From DSQQ01 sp964443075 (lineage in GTDB: Bacteria > Chloroflexota > Anaerolineae > 4572-78 > J111), in NCBI GenBank assembly GCA_964443075.1, contig CAYUCB010000183.1, forward strand, positions 1 through 14,333: a stretch of DNA of 14,333 bases, in the 5' to 3' direction. The stretch's first letter is position 1, and each line of letters starts with the position of its first letter. The translations under genes were made by a program, and so were the position numbers. The notes beneath the pieces were generated by a model, which saw only the letters and a list, made by a program, of their open reading frames with translations, did no database searches and was not told where the DNA came from. Below, piece by piece: positions 1-7,151 of the stretch.

Positions 1-570
1 CCCCCGGTTGTGCCTACTCCAGGTCTTGTTATGACTCCAGTTGTTTATCCGACTCCGTGGGGCTCGTACGGGGCGGTTTGTGTGGCGCAACAAGGGTTTA
101 TGTTCGGTAATTACAATTGTCCGGGTTTTACTTGGCCCAGTTGGCCAGGTCTGACGATTCAAATTTGGGCTTATTTCGCTTGGCTTGCCGGGATGGTGTT
201 GGCGATCTGGTATTCCGCGGTGTGCTTTTTCGGGGGCATTTTTAATTGGTTTGTGTTCCTGATTAATTTGCTTCTGGTACTGTGGTTTCTGGGGGCGTAT
301 TTGTTGTGTAATTTTGCTGAATTTTTTGGGCTTTTGGGATTGCAATTGACCCGGGCCTGGAGTTTTCTCACCGCTTTTTTCGCGGTCTTTGTGGTGACAG
401 ACCCGCCGGAGTCCTTTCTGGGCTTGGGTGTTGCTAATACGTTGCAGGCGTTGATAACGGTTCTCAGTAATTCTTTTGTGGCCCCTTTGGCCGCGCTGAT
501 TTTTGCGTTGCTGTCGTTTTCTATGTGGCGAACTATTATTGAGCGTTTTTCAGGTGATAATGATGATTAG
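1..570 (+). CDS. Polytopic membrane protein with Pro-rich N-terminal part (5' end outside window)
   Basis: The frame is open from base 1 (Pro-Pro-Val precedes a possible GTG at 10), so this is probably the C-terminal part of a longer protein. The visible part starts with a Pro/Thr-rich stretch (PTPG...TPVVYPTP) and carries two cysteines near residues 24 and 37 (counted from the GTG). It then has about four hydrophobic segments, near residues 52-75, 77-103, 115-130 and 150-172, and ends in a charged tail. The Pro/Thr linker resembles the one in the surface protein at 1057-1944, so both may expose a domain outside the cell. It heads the same-strand run that leads to the FtsK-like motor. A transfer-pore subunit (VirB6/TrbL-like in topology) or a filamentous-phage minor coat protein are both possible. 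I do not recognise the family. Confidence 0.75.
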   Translation, partial: PPVVPTPGLVMTPVVYPTPWGSYGAVCVAQQGFMFGNYNCPGFTWPSWPGLTIQIWAYFAWLAGMVLAIWYSAVCFFGGIFNWFVFLINLLLVLWFLGAYLLCNFAEFFGLLGLQLTRAWSFLTAFFAVFVVTDPPESFLGLGVANTLQALITVLSNSFVAPLAALIFALLSFSMWRTIIERFSGDNDD

Positions 571-697
571 CGCTGTTTTCCCGGAAAATAAAATGGGGGT
601 GCAGTTAAAAGGGAGAGCTTTTTTGTCTCTGTTCGATGCTGCGTATGTGGGTAGTACTTCTCTGGTATACTGTTTAAGTTCGTGTCTGTTGGGTTGA
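563..697 (+). CDS. Candidate small protein, 44 aa
   Basis: This short ORF starts at an ATG that overlaps the stop codon of the upstream membrane-protein gene, with AGGTGA five bases ahead of it, so translation could be coupled. The product begins MISAVFPENKMG and ends with a weakly hydrophobic stretch around FDAAYVGSTSLVYCLSSCLLG. There is no recognisable domain. In its favour are the ribosome-binding site and the coupling; against it are the short length and odd composition. The rest of the gap up to 772 holds only AT-rich sequence with no convincing promoter. Confidence 0.3.
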   Translation: MISAVFPENKMGVQLKGRAFLSLFDAAYVGSTSLVYCLSSCLLG

Positions 698-772
698 TTC
701 TTAAGAACAATTTTTTCGATTTAAGGTGATTTTGTTAAAAGCTTTTCATAATAGTTTTCTTGGCGGGGTTTT

Positions 773-1057
773 ATGATTGAGTTTTACTTGGCTGGACTGG
801 CCTGGATAGATAGCCTTTTTCAACCGCTTTTTTTCTTGCTTTCCTTTCAGGTTGGATCTGATTCTTTTGACGTTGCTGCTATTCAAAGCGCTTTGGGGGG
901 GGTTGGTACTGTTATGTCTTGGGTTGGGTTTTTGCATAATTCAGATTTATTTCCTGTTTATTTCGTTGTTACTCTGGATATTTTTATTCTTTCGTTTCTT
1001 GTGTCTATTGTGATGCGTTTCTTACGTTGGATTATTGATATAATTCCTTTTGTTTAA
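773..1057 (+). CDS. Small membrane protein, 94 aa, minor-coat-like pattern
   Basis: The product has a hydrophobic N-terminal segment (about residues 3-27), a small polar loop, and a strong C-terminal membrane segment (about 60-82) that starts with LFPVYFVV and ends in the basic-aromatic stretch MRFLRWIIDIIPFV. The order 'FPV', hydrophobic helix, 'RW..', 'IPFV' resembles small inovirus-type minor structural proteins (pVI/DUF2523-like) and small membrane proteins of Gram-positive mobile elements. That is a pattern resemblance by eye, not a database hit. GGCGGGG sits 4-5 bases before the ATG. The stop TAA shares its last base with the next gene's ATG (TAATG), so the two genes are translationally coupled. 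Likely role: part of the envelope structure used for DNA transfer or virion assembly. Confidence 0.75.
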   Translation: MIEFYLAGLAWIDSLFQPLFFLLSFQVGSDSFDVAAIQSALGGVGTVMSWVGFLHNSDLFPVYFVVTLDIFILSFLVSIVMRFLRWIIDIIPFV

Positions 1058-1944
1058 TGTCTCGTCGTTATCCTAATCGTTTTCGTGGTTTGCCTTATAT
1101 TAATGTTTCTGCTCTGCGCCTTACCTTTTTGGCCGGCTGTTTGGTTAATGTTGTCTTGTCTTTCCTTGTGGTCGGGGTGGTTCTGGGTTTATTCTATTTT
1201 TCTTCTGGAGTCTCCTCTGCTCAAAAGACTTCTCTTATAGCCACTGTGTCTCCTCTGGCTTCGCCTACTGGTTTTCTTCTTACGGTGACTCCTTTTCCCA
1301 CAATTACTCCTACACAGACGCTTGTTCCGGTGGTACTTTCTCCCCCTACGTTAATTCCTACGGCTACGCCGTTGCCTACGTATACTCCCTTTCCTACGGT
1401 TACTCCCATGTCAACGGCTACACCTTTTACTTTGACGATCTCTTTGGCTTTGCCTACTGCAACGCCTCGTCCGTTATATTCATATTCTGAGTTAGAGGAT
1501 ATGGTGGTTAAACCTACGGTGGCCACCACCTACCCGTATGGGTTTTACCGTGCTCTTTGCGTTCCTGGTGTCTCGCGCGTTGAGCCTAGGGTGATTGGTG
1601 TACCTGATACCGTAACAGGTTTACATTGGAAAATTTGGAATCATTATGGTTGGTCGGCTGATACGTCGGAATATCAGACGTCTTTCGGTGGGGGTGATAC
1701 CTTTTTTCTGAGTGCTTCCCCGTCTTTGTTTTACCTGGCCTTGTTTTTTTATGATGATCAGATTTCAGATCAGGTTTATGTAGACTACCCTGGTTCGTGT
1801 ACGGCGGTGCAGTTGATTTATCTTCAGGGTGCCCTTCCTTTGGCCGGTAATGCTGGTGTGGGTCAAATTCAGGCCATAATTGTGATTTCTCAAACGGGTG
1901 AAATTAGTGTTACAACTGTTTTACAAGATTCTGCCCAGCCGTAA
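1057..1944 (+). CDS. Membrane-anchored surface protein with Pro/Thr-rich stalk
   Basis: The protein has 295 residues. It begins with a basic cytoplasmic tail (MSRRYPNRFRG), then one long hydrophobic segment (about 22-48) with no clear signal-peptidase site, so it is probably a type II membrane protein. Residues 65-140 are a Pro/Thr linker with repeated TP units. Residues 145-295 form a compact, aromatic-rich outer domain with only two cysteines (168 and 248), which could form a disulfide. Pro/Thr stalks of this kind are common in exported proteins of Anaerolineae. Its place between a small membrane protein and the FtsK-like motor suggests an envelope part of the DNA-transfer or virion apparatus, perhaps in contact with a partner cell. 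No family recognised. Confidence 0.8.
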   Translation: MSRRYPNRFRGLPYINVSALRLTFLAGCLVNVVLSFLVVGVVLGLFYFSSGVSSAQKTSLIATVSPLASPTGFLLTVTPFPTITPTQTLVPVVLSPPTLIPTATPLPTYTPFPTVTPMSTATPFTLTISLALPTATPRPLYSYSELEDMVVKPTVATTYPYGFYRALCVPGVSRVEPRVIGVPDTVTGLHWKIWNHYGWSADTSEYQTSFGGGDTFFLSASPSLFYLALFFYDDQISDQVYVDYPGSCTAVQLIYLQGALPLAGNAGVGQIQAIIVISQTGEISVTTVLQDSAQP

Positions 1945-3097
1945 ATCACGATCGTTAGATTTTGAGATTAATGAGATCGTAGCTTTAATGGGTGAAGTCT
2001 TTTATGATTTCGGTCTGGTGTCTGACAAGTTTTCCTGGTTTGCCGGTCGTTATCAATTACCGGTTACTCCTCGTAAGCAAGCCTTGTTGGTTTCTGGTTG
2101 GTTAAAAGTGTCGGTCAATACGGATTTGTTGCCTGATGGAGTTTTTTTACAGGATTTACAGGATACGCGTCTACTGACTGCTCTTAAGGCTGTTTTACAT
2201 CGTAATGTTGAATGTCGGCAGGCTCCTAACCGGCCGTTACCGTCTATGTTGTGGGAGAAGTCCACTAATGAGCGTTACCCTGGAATGTTTGAATTTTGGT
2301 ACTTTATTGAGGTTGATAAGGATTATCTTCGAATGATTCCTCGGTTTGTTCCGTTGTCGGCGGTTCCGTCTCCTTCACCTGAGGGCATGTTATTGCCCAT
2401 TCCTTTTGGGGGGTCTGTGGCCGATTCGTTTCACTGGTTCGATTATCCTCAGGATTTAGTTGGAATGTTGGTTTGTGGGGCTACTCGTTCTGGTAAAAGT
2501 GTTTTTGTTAAGCAGATTTTAACTTATTTATCTACTCGTTTTAGTCCGGACTATTTTACGGGTTACCTGGCAGATTTTAAGTTTGGTGTTGAATTTGGTA
2601 GTTATACTTCGCCTCATTTTTCTCTTTTTGAAGATGTCGAGTCCTTTCTGGCTGCCGTTCAGGCTGAAAACTCTGGCCGGTGGGGGCTTATTCGGGCTGC
2701 CGGCTGTCGTAACGTTATTGAGTATAATTCCCGGCCTGGCTCGGCCGGTGGCCGGTTGCCGTTTTCTCTGGTGGTGATTGATGAGTTTGCAATGTTCAAG
2801 CTTAAGGGTCCTAAAGGGTCTATTGATCTGGCTTCGGCTCTGGTGGCACAGACTGCAGGCGCCGGTCTGTATTGGTTGATTTCTACTCAACGTCCAAGTG
2901 TTGATATTGTTACGGGTTCTCTTAAGGCTAATTTGGGGGCGCGTGTTTCGTTCTCTCAACCTACGAAGATTGATTATGATGTTGTTTTTGGTGAGGGGGC
3001 TATGGGCGAGCATGCTGGTCCGTTGGGTTGTCCAGGCCGGGCTTGGGCTATGGTGGGTGATCGTTTTTTTGAGTTTCAATCCCCGTTTTCGGGTTGA
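1898..3097 (+). CDS. FtsK/SpoIIIE-family DNA translocase (TraB/TcpA-like motor)
   Basis: The protein has 399 residues. The motor domain shows Walker A GATRSGKS (194-201), the family stretch ADFKFGVEF..YTSPHF (225-241), RNVIEYN (271-277), Walker B LVVIDEF (291-297) and the FtsK signature STQRPSVDIVTGSLKANLGARVSF (329-352). The first 165 residues are not recognised and contain no membrane segment. There is no C-terminal gamma (DNA-reading) domain, and the protein is far shorter than chromosomal FtsK. Such single-motor proteins move DNA between cells in actinomycete ICEs (TraB) or act as coupling proteins in Tn916-type elements (TcpA). The GTG start at 1898 overlaps the previous gene by 47 bases; GTG 1907 or ATG 1988 are alternatives. 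The HUH Rep downstream is its natural partner. Confidence 0.92.
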   Translation: MKLVLQLFYKILPSRKSRSLDFEINEIVALMGEVFYDFGLVSDKFSWFAGRYQLPVTPRKQALLVSGWLKVSVNTDLLPDGVFLQDLQDTRLLTALKAVLHRNVECRQAPNRPLPSMLWEKSTNERYPGMFEFWYFIEVDKDYLRMIPRFVPLSAVPSPSPEGMLLPIPFGGSVADSFHWFDYPQDLVGMLVCGATRSGKSVFVKQILTYLSTRFSPDYFTGYLADFKFGVEFGSYTSPHFSLFEDVESFLAAVQAENSGRWGLIRAAGCRNVIEYNSRPGSAGGRLPFSLVVIDEFAMFKLKGPKGSIDLASALVAQTAGAGLYWLISTQRPSVDIVTGSLKANLGARVSFSQPTKIDYDVVFGEGAMGEHAGPLGCPGRAWAMVGDRFFEFQSPFSG

Positions 3098-3107
3098 TCA
3101 TTTAATC

Positions 3108-3136
3108 CGCGTGGCGGCCCAACAGGCCGCCATGCG
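3108..3136 (+). other. Strong hairpin between motor and rep genes, candidate replication origin
   Basis: Arms 3108-3119 and 3125-3136 pair over 12 positions (GGCGGCC with GGCCGCC at the core, one G-T pair), with a five-base loop CAACA. The hairpin starts 10 bases after the motor gene's stop. There is no T run after it, so it is a poor intrinsic terminator. Rolling-circle elements often place the double-strand origin in or next to a hairpin close to rep, and transfer origins can sit here too. Which of these applies cannot be decided from sequence alone. Confidence 0.5.
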
Positions 3137-3242
3137 AAGATTCAATATTTTCTCTCCGGTTGCCGGTTAGGTTTTTTCTCGGCGAACCATGTAACTTTCC
3201 CTTATTTTCACAAATTTAGATTTTATGCAGGAGAACATTTTT

Positions 3243-3353
3243 ATGTTGCCCTTTCCGCCGTCATTGATTCGAATTAATTCGATTTCTGTTGCTGAAGCCG
3301 TTTCTGGGTTGGCCCATCAGATTTCCTTGTTCCCTCTGCAATTTTCTGATTAA
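3243..3353 (+). CDS. 36-aa peptide with a sliding-clamp-type motif
   Basis: The ORF has a strong ribosome-binding site (GCAGGAGAAC, nine bases before the ATG) and ends 56 bases before rep. The product begins MLPFPPSLIRINSISV and ends HQISLFPLQFSD. The segment QISLF matches the pentapeptide that binds the bacterial sliding clamp (DnaN; consensus QL[S/D]LF, with QLSLPL in Hda). That is a motif match only. If the ORF is real, it could bring the clamp to the element's replication or block it in the host. Bases 3269-3282 inside the ORF form a perfect 14-bp palindrome (TCGAATTAATTCGA), so this stretch could also be regulatory DNA and not a gene. The intergenic region 3098-3409 otherwise holds the hairpin at 3108 and an eight-C run at 3387-3394. 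Confidence 0.45.
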   Translation: MLPFPPSLIRINSISVAEAVSGLAHQISLFPLQFSD

Positions 3354-3409
3354 GGTTGTTCTTGGTATTAATTACGAAGTTCGCTACCCCCCCCTTGTTT
3401 TAGGTCGTT

Positions 3410-4489
3410 ATGGGTTATTTAGTCACGCGATATGCTTTACAGGCAGCGGCGCGTCAATTGCTGCCTCAGGAGCGTGTGGCTAATTGTCTCCGATTACGAG
3501 TGTTTCACGCTAAGCCGGTTGATGTATTGTACGCGCCAGCGGTAGATGCGGCGCATTATGGAAATTTAACCGTGTGTGGGAGCGTGTGGAGTTGCCCCGT
3601 GTGTGCCAGTAAAATTTCAGAACGGCGTCGGGAAGAATTGGGAAAAGGTTTGGAGCAATGGCCTAATACGCTTTTGATGACTTTCACGCTTCGTCACTCT
3701 GAGAATGAATCGTGCGATTTTGTATTGGATGGGTTGTTAAGGGCTCATCGAGCATTTTGGTCTGGTTCTCCGGCTGAGAGGTTTCGTGCTCGATATGGTA
3801 TTTTTGGTCAAGTTCGCGCTTTAGAGGTGACCTACGGTGCGTCTGGTTGGCATGCTCATCTTCACGTGCTTTTGTTCCTGGATAGGCTTCCGGCCGGCCG
3901 GGTGGCGATGGAGTCTATGCGTCTGGCTGCTGTTCATCGCTGGCAGAAGGTTCTTAGTCGTTATGATCGTTTTGCTTCTGTTCATAATGGGCTTGATTTG
4001 CGTGGCGCCGATGATTTTGCCTCTGATTACCTGGCAAAGTTTGGTTTGGTTGATGATTCGGAATGGTCTCAGGCTCATGAGATGGCCAAGGCCCATTTGA
4101 AAGCCTCGAGGGGTGATAGTCGGACACCTAATCGCCTATTGTGGGATTATTTCGCCGGCGATGAGGTGGCCGGTGAGTTGTGGCGCGAGTATGCCCTATC
4201 GTTTAAGGGTAAAACTCAGCTTAGATGGTCTGTGGGGCTGCGGGGCCGCCTGGGTCTGGCTGAAGAAACGTCTGACGAAGAGATTGTGTCCGAACAAGAG
4301 CAGATGGCCATCATTCTGGCTCAGTTGGAGCTTCCGGCCTGGCGTGCTGTTTTGGGTAATGACATCCGGGCCGAATTGTTGGAGGTGGCCTCGATGGGCG
4401 ACCAGGTGGCCGTTAAACAATTTTTGGATGATTTTGGCATTGAGGCCGATTACCCTGGGCTGCTGCTCCAGGTAGAGTTAGAAAATTAA
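3410..4489 (+). CDS. rep: Rolling-circle replication initiator (HUH endonuclease, Rep_1/pUB110-pC194 type)
   Basis: The protein has 359 residues. It nicks one strand at the origin and stays linked to the 5' end while the circle is copied or transferred. Visible motifs: Cys56, Cys62 and Cys65 in VCGSVWSCPVC (metal-binding region of this family), motif 1 LLMTFTLRHSE (88-98), motif 2 GWHAHLHVLLF with the HUH pair His150/His152, and motif 3 DYLAKFG with the probable catalytic Tyr207 and Lys210. FKGKTQLRWSVGLRGRLGL (265-283) is typical of the C-terminal half of relatives in mobile elements. The last 75 residues are acidic and specific to this protein; they contain QLELP (305-309), a weak clamp-motif look-alike. 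The start at 3410 has TAGGT just upstream. With the FtsK-like motor it gives a replicate-and-transfer pair as in AICEs. Confidence 0.93.
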   Translation: MGYLVTRYALQAAARQLLPQERVANCLRLRVFHAKPVDVLYAPAVDAAHYGNLTVCGSVWSCPVCASKISERRREELGKGLEQWPNTLLMTFTLRHSENESCDFVLDGLLRAHRAFWSGSPAERFRARYGIFGQVRALEVTYGASGWHAHLHVLLFLDRLPAGRVAMESMRLAAVHRWQKVLSRYDRFASVHNGLDLRGADDFASDYLAKFGLVDDSEWSQAHEMAKAHLKASRGDSRTPNRLLWDYFAGDEVAGELWREYALSFKGKTQLRWSVGLRGRLGLAEETSDEEIVSEQEQMAIILAQLELPAWRAVLGNDIRAELLEVASMGDQVAVKQFLDDFGIEADYPGLLLQVELEN

Positions 4490-4516
4490 AAACCGGCTGG
4501 TTAGGCCGGTTTTTTG
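4488..4516 (+). terminator. Bidirectional intrinsic terminator after rep
   Basis: AAAAACCGGC (4488-4497) and GCCGGTTTTT (4505-4514) form a 10-bp stem with a seven-base loop. A run on one side gives a T run on each strand. It separates rep (+) from the converging zinc-ribbon gene (-), so it can stop transcription from both sides. Confidence 0.9.
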
Positions 4517-4547
4517 TTGTTTAGAATAAAACAAGGTTGGTTGTTTT

Positions 4548-4853
4548 TTAATCCCACCAGCCATATCGGGCGGCGAGTTCGCTGGCCCGCATGAAGCTGT
4601 AGCTTTCCAGTGTTGGTTTTATTTCTGTTTCGCATTGGGGGCAACAGAATTTTAGTTCGTGGCCGTGTATGTATTCTTTCATTTGGTGGTCTAAAAGTGC
4701 TTTAGAACAGCGGTTACAGTAGAAGTACTGGAGTCGTTGTTTTTTATACTTGTAATTTTTAAATAGGATGATTGCGGTTGTTAAGTCGTCTGCTGTAAAT
4801 TCGTCCATTTCAAATTGAATTTTAATTATTTCGGCTATTTCTTTTTTGGTCAT
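4548..4853 (-). CDS. Zinc-ribbon protein, 101 aa
   Basis: The product has a helical N-terminus (MTKKEIAEIIKIQFEMDEFTADDLTTAI), which reads like a small HTH or helical bundle. A zinc ribbon with Cys46-x2-Cys49 and Cys71-x2-Cys74 follows; Cys70 is a spare. Spacing and surroundings resemble the ribbon inside the 601-aa ParB-like protein directly upstream (Cys460/463 and Cys482/485), so the two may be related or partners. It is the last gene of the long - strand operon and ends at the shared terminator. The ribosome-binding site is poor (AAGG about 12 bases away). Function is unknown; nucleic-acid binding is the reasonable guess. Confidence 0.75.
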   Translation of the reverse strand: MTKKEIAEIIKIQFEMDEFTADDLTTAIILFKNYKYKKQRLQYFYCNRCSKALLDHQMKEYIHGHELKFCCPQCETEIKPTLESYSFMRASELAARYGWWD

Positions 4854-4910
4854 TTTTTTTATGTTTCCTTTTTTCTGTTTTGCTTTCTGGCGGGGTTGAT
4901 TTTGGAAATT

Positions 4911-6716
4911 TCACCCTGTTTTTGTAATCATACCCAGTTCGGCGGCCAGGTCATCGAGCCATGTGTCAATGTCGAATATTTGTTGTGTGGTGGCGTTCAT
5001 TACGATTCGTTCAAAGCGGTCTAAAACGCTTTGCATGGTAATTTCTCGTTTTTGTTCGATTTTTTCTTCTTGCTGTTTCAAGGCTGCGACTTGGGCCGCG
5101 ATTCGCGGGTCGGTGGGTTCTAATCCTAGCGGGAGCCATGCGGCGGTGTCGTAGACGTTATAAAAGCCTCGCGGATCGTATCGTTTGATTTGGTAGCGTA
5201 TGACCGGGTCCATTGGCTCTGGTTTCCCCGCGGGCCATTTGTTGGCCGGGAGGCTGGCTTTGCAAGTGTCGCATCGTATGGGTAGGCTGTATTTGATTGA
5301 GTGTTGGTCTATTTGTTGTTCTGCTGCGCAGGCAAAGCAATATCGGGTTACCATTACGTTCCTGTCATTTTTATCTTTGAGGATGCTTAAGGTGTTGGTG
5401 ATGGCCTGGCGCAGGTCTCCGGGTTTAAAGTCGTCTTCTTCGGCGGCTATTTTGTTACTTATCTGGTCATAAAGTTTGTTACCGTCATCTGTTTTGTTTT
5501 TGATGCTTTCCAGGGCGTTAATCTGGTCGGTTATTTCCATCGCGTTGATATAGCTGTTTACTTTATTTTGGAGTTGCCATATTTCCAGGGTTAATTGTGG
5601 TCTAGGTAGGGTTGACTCTATTTGGTTTATCCACGTTAATAAATTACTTTTGGTTTGATCGTGTCGTTTAAGCATTTCGTTTTTGGCAATTTCGTTATTT
5701 TCCGGGTGGAGTTGGTAGATTTTTTGTGTAAGCATGCTTAATCCTGTGAGTTGAAATCGCAGGTGGGCTATTTTGTTTACTGGATCTAGGTTTATAAAGT
5801 CTTCGGGCGGGTTTATAATATATTGTTCAAATTTGGCAAGTTCGGTGTTTAAGGTTTCTACTTGGGGTTGTTTAGGTAACGGTATCTCTAGCAGTTCTCT
5901 CACTTTGTTAATCAGGGCTGTTCCTTGTAGGGTTGGTTTTCCCCTGCCTGAGCTTTGTTTGTACCACCATCGCGGGTTGTTACCGCCAATATGCCATTCT
6001 GGGGTTGTATTTGGGCCAGAAGACCCTCCGCCATGTCCGAATTTCCGTCCAATCAGGTCTTGTAATTCTCGGTTAGTTAAGCCGGTTTCTTGGGCTTTTT
6101 GCCATGCTTCATCTGCGTGTTTTCCGGTTGCGCCCAGTGCATCAAGGAGTCGGTTATTCATATCGGTTTCAGATTGTTCTAAATTTTCGGTTATTGATTT
6201 GCCGATATTGGCCGTGTTGATTTCTCGGCCATTGGCATCTGTGCGGATTGTCTCACTGGTAATTTTACCAGTGGCGACTAATTCCTCGCGGACCTTTGCC
6301 ACCAGGGGATGAGACACGCCGACGTGTTTCGCTATGGCTCGGTCGCTGTGGCTGTTAAAGTTGATTAGCGCGGCTTCAACGGCTCGTTTTTTGTCGGCCT
6401 GGCTGCGTTTCAGGCCGTGATTTTTGTTGGCTGAAAAGCTTTCCCACAGGGCCTGGTTCTTTGTGCCCACCTCAATTTCGGCGGGAATGATGGTCAGGCC
6501 GATATTTTTGGCGGCCTGCACCCGGTGGAAGCCATCCCATAACCAGAACGTATGGCCGTTATCGTTAATCAGTTTAATCGGCGGGAAGTCTCCCCATCCC
6601 TCGGCCTCGCGCATAATTTCGGTGTATTCGTCTATGGTGGTCATGTCCATAGCGACTCGCGGTTGTAGCGTAGTGTCAATTTGAATTTCGCTGATGAGAA
6701 CATTTTTGGTAATCAT
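4911..6716 (-). CDS. ParB-like DNA-binding protein with HTH and zinc ribbon, 601 aa
   Basis: Residues 1-100 form a ParB/sulfiredoxin-type N-terminal domain (LISEIQ...LQPR, then LWDGFHRVQAAKNIG at 59-73, the family's nucleotide-binding loop). Residues 122-150 (SHSDRAIAKHVGVSHPLVAKVREEL) form a clear helix-turn-helix. A Gly-rich region near 228-236 leads to long helical or coiled-coil stretches (280-440), a zinc ribbon (Cys460/463, Cys482/485) and a Lys/Glu-rich tail. At 601 residues it is about twice the usual length of ParB. ParB proteins bind centromere-like sites for partition or silencing; many mobile-element members act as regulators. No ParA ATPase is in view. AGGAG lies six bases before the ATG, which directly follows the stop of the upstream gene. 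The gene contains a 20-bp dyad at 6254-6273 repeated near the toxin-antitoxin promoter. Confidence 0.85.
   Translation of the reverse strand: MITKNVLISEIQIDTTLQPRVAMDMTTIDEYTEIMREAEGWGDFPPIKLINDNGHTFWLWDGFHRVQAAKNIGLTIIPAEIEVGTKNQALWESFSANKNHGLKRSQADKKRAVEAALINFNSHSDRAIAKHVGVSHPLVAKVREELVATGKITSETIRTDANGREINTANIGKSITENLEQSETDMNNRLLDALGATGKHADEAWQKAQETGLTNRELQDLIGRKFGHGGGSSGPNTTPEWHIGGNNPRWWYKQSSGRGKPTLQGTALINKVRELLEIPLPKQPQVETLNTELAKFEQYIINPPEDFINLDPVNKIAHLRFQLTGLSMLTQKIYQLHPENNEIAKNEMLKRHDQTKSNLLTWINQIESTLPRPQLTLEIWQLQNKVNSYINAMEITDQINALESIKNKTDDGNKLYDQISNKIAAEEDDFKPGDLRQAITNTLSILKDKNDRNVMVTRYCFACAAEQQIDQHSIKYSLPIRCDTCKASLPANKWPAGKPEPMDPVIRYQIKRYDPRGFYNVYDTAAWLPLGLEPTDPRIAAQVAALKQQEEKIEQKREITMQSVLDRFERIVMNATTQQIFDIDTWLDDLAAELGMITKTG
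6254..6273. promoter_or_regulatory. 20-bp perfect dyad inside the parB-like gene, copy 1
   Basis: The arms CACTGGTAA and TTACCAGTG are perfect inverted repeats around two bases. The dyad lies in the codons just after the HTH (ATGKITSE). A near-identical copy, flanked by the same CT, occurs at 12940-12959 in the toxin-antitoxin promoter. A binding site for ParB (parS-like) or for another regulator of the element is likely. Centromere sites inside parB genes are known in other bacteria. Confidence 0.5.
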
Positions 6717-7151
6717 CTATCTCTCCTGGTGGCTTGATAAAAATAGGTTGGGTTTGATTTCTTCAATGGCTTGCCAGATTTCTCGCCGGCTTTGGCCCGG
6801 TGCTGGCAGATAAACAATCGTGGGTGTTGCTAAGTAAACCGGTTGGCCTGGTCGTCCTGGTTGGGTGACGATAACCAGGGCTAAGGCCACAATAGCTAAT
6901 CCTAACAGGCCCAGAATACCCAGCACCCCCCAGGGCAGTAGCGCTGCCGAGGTGATGGCGCTGGCCTGGGCCGCGTCAAGCTGGCTTTGGCCCTGGGCGA
7001 TGATAATGCCTTGCTGGGCCCGGCCCCATGCGTCTGTTTTGGCGGCTTCGGCATAGTTGTGGGCGGCCATGGCGTCGTTGAGTTTGGTCAGGCCCATAAT
7101 CACCAGCAGCACCAGGGTAGCGATAATAACTAGCATAGCGATGATTTTCAT
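6717..7151 (-). CDS. Two-TM membrane protein, 144 aa
   Basis: The protein starts with a hydrophobic segment (about residues 3-20, IIAMLVIIATLVLLVIMGL). A small Ala/Gln-rich helical loop follows (21-68), then a second, longer membrane segment (about 70-95), and a cytoplasmic tail with proline-rich VYLATPTIVYLPAPGQSRREIW. Both ends are probably on the same side of the membrane. Its ATG overlaps the stop of the upstream gene (ATGA), and its own stop abuts the ATG of the parB-like gene, so the three are translated together. The family is not recognised. A membrane scaffold for the neighbouring DNA-binding proteins is a guess from context. Confidence 0.8.
   Translation of the reverse strand: MKIIAMLVIIATLVLLVIMGLTKLNDAMAAHNYAEAAKTDAWGRAQQGIIIAQGQSQLDAAQASAITSAALLPWGVLGILGLLGLAIVALALVIVTQPGRPGQPVYLATPTIVYLPAPGQSRREIWQAIEEIKPNLFLSSHQER

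Noticed and set aside
725..775. A 16-codon ORF starting at GTG before the 94-aa gene
   Set aside because: It is too short to judge, and the only support is an ATGA overlap with the next gene.
2528..3079. Long open frame on the - strand opposite the FtsK-like gene (183 codons)
   Set aside because: It lies fully opposite a clear motor domain, is Arg/Asn/Thr-rich without any motif, and has no ribosome-binding site. It is a shadow of the biased codons of the real gene.
5773..6312. Open frame of 179 codons on the + strand opposite the parB-like gene
   Set aside because: The real gene on the other strand has ParB and HTH motifs; this frame shows Ser/Pro/Cys-rich shadow composition.
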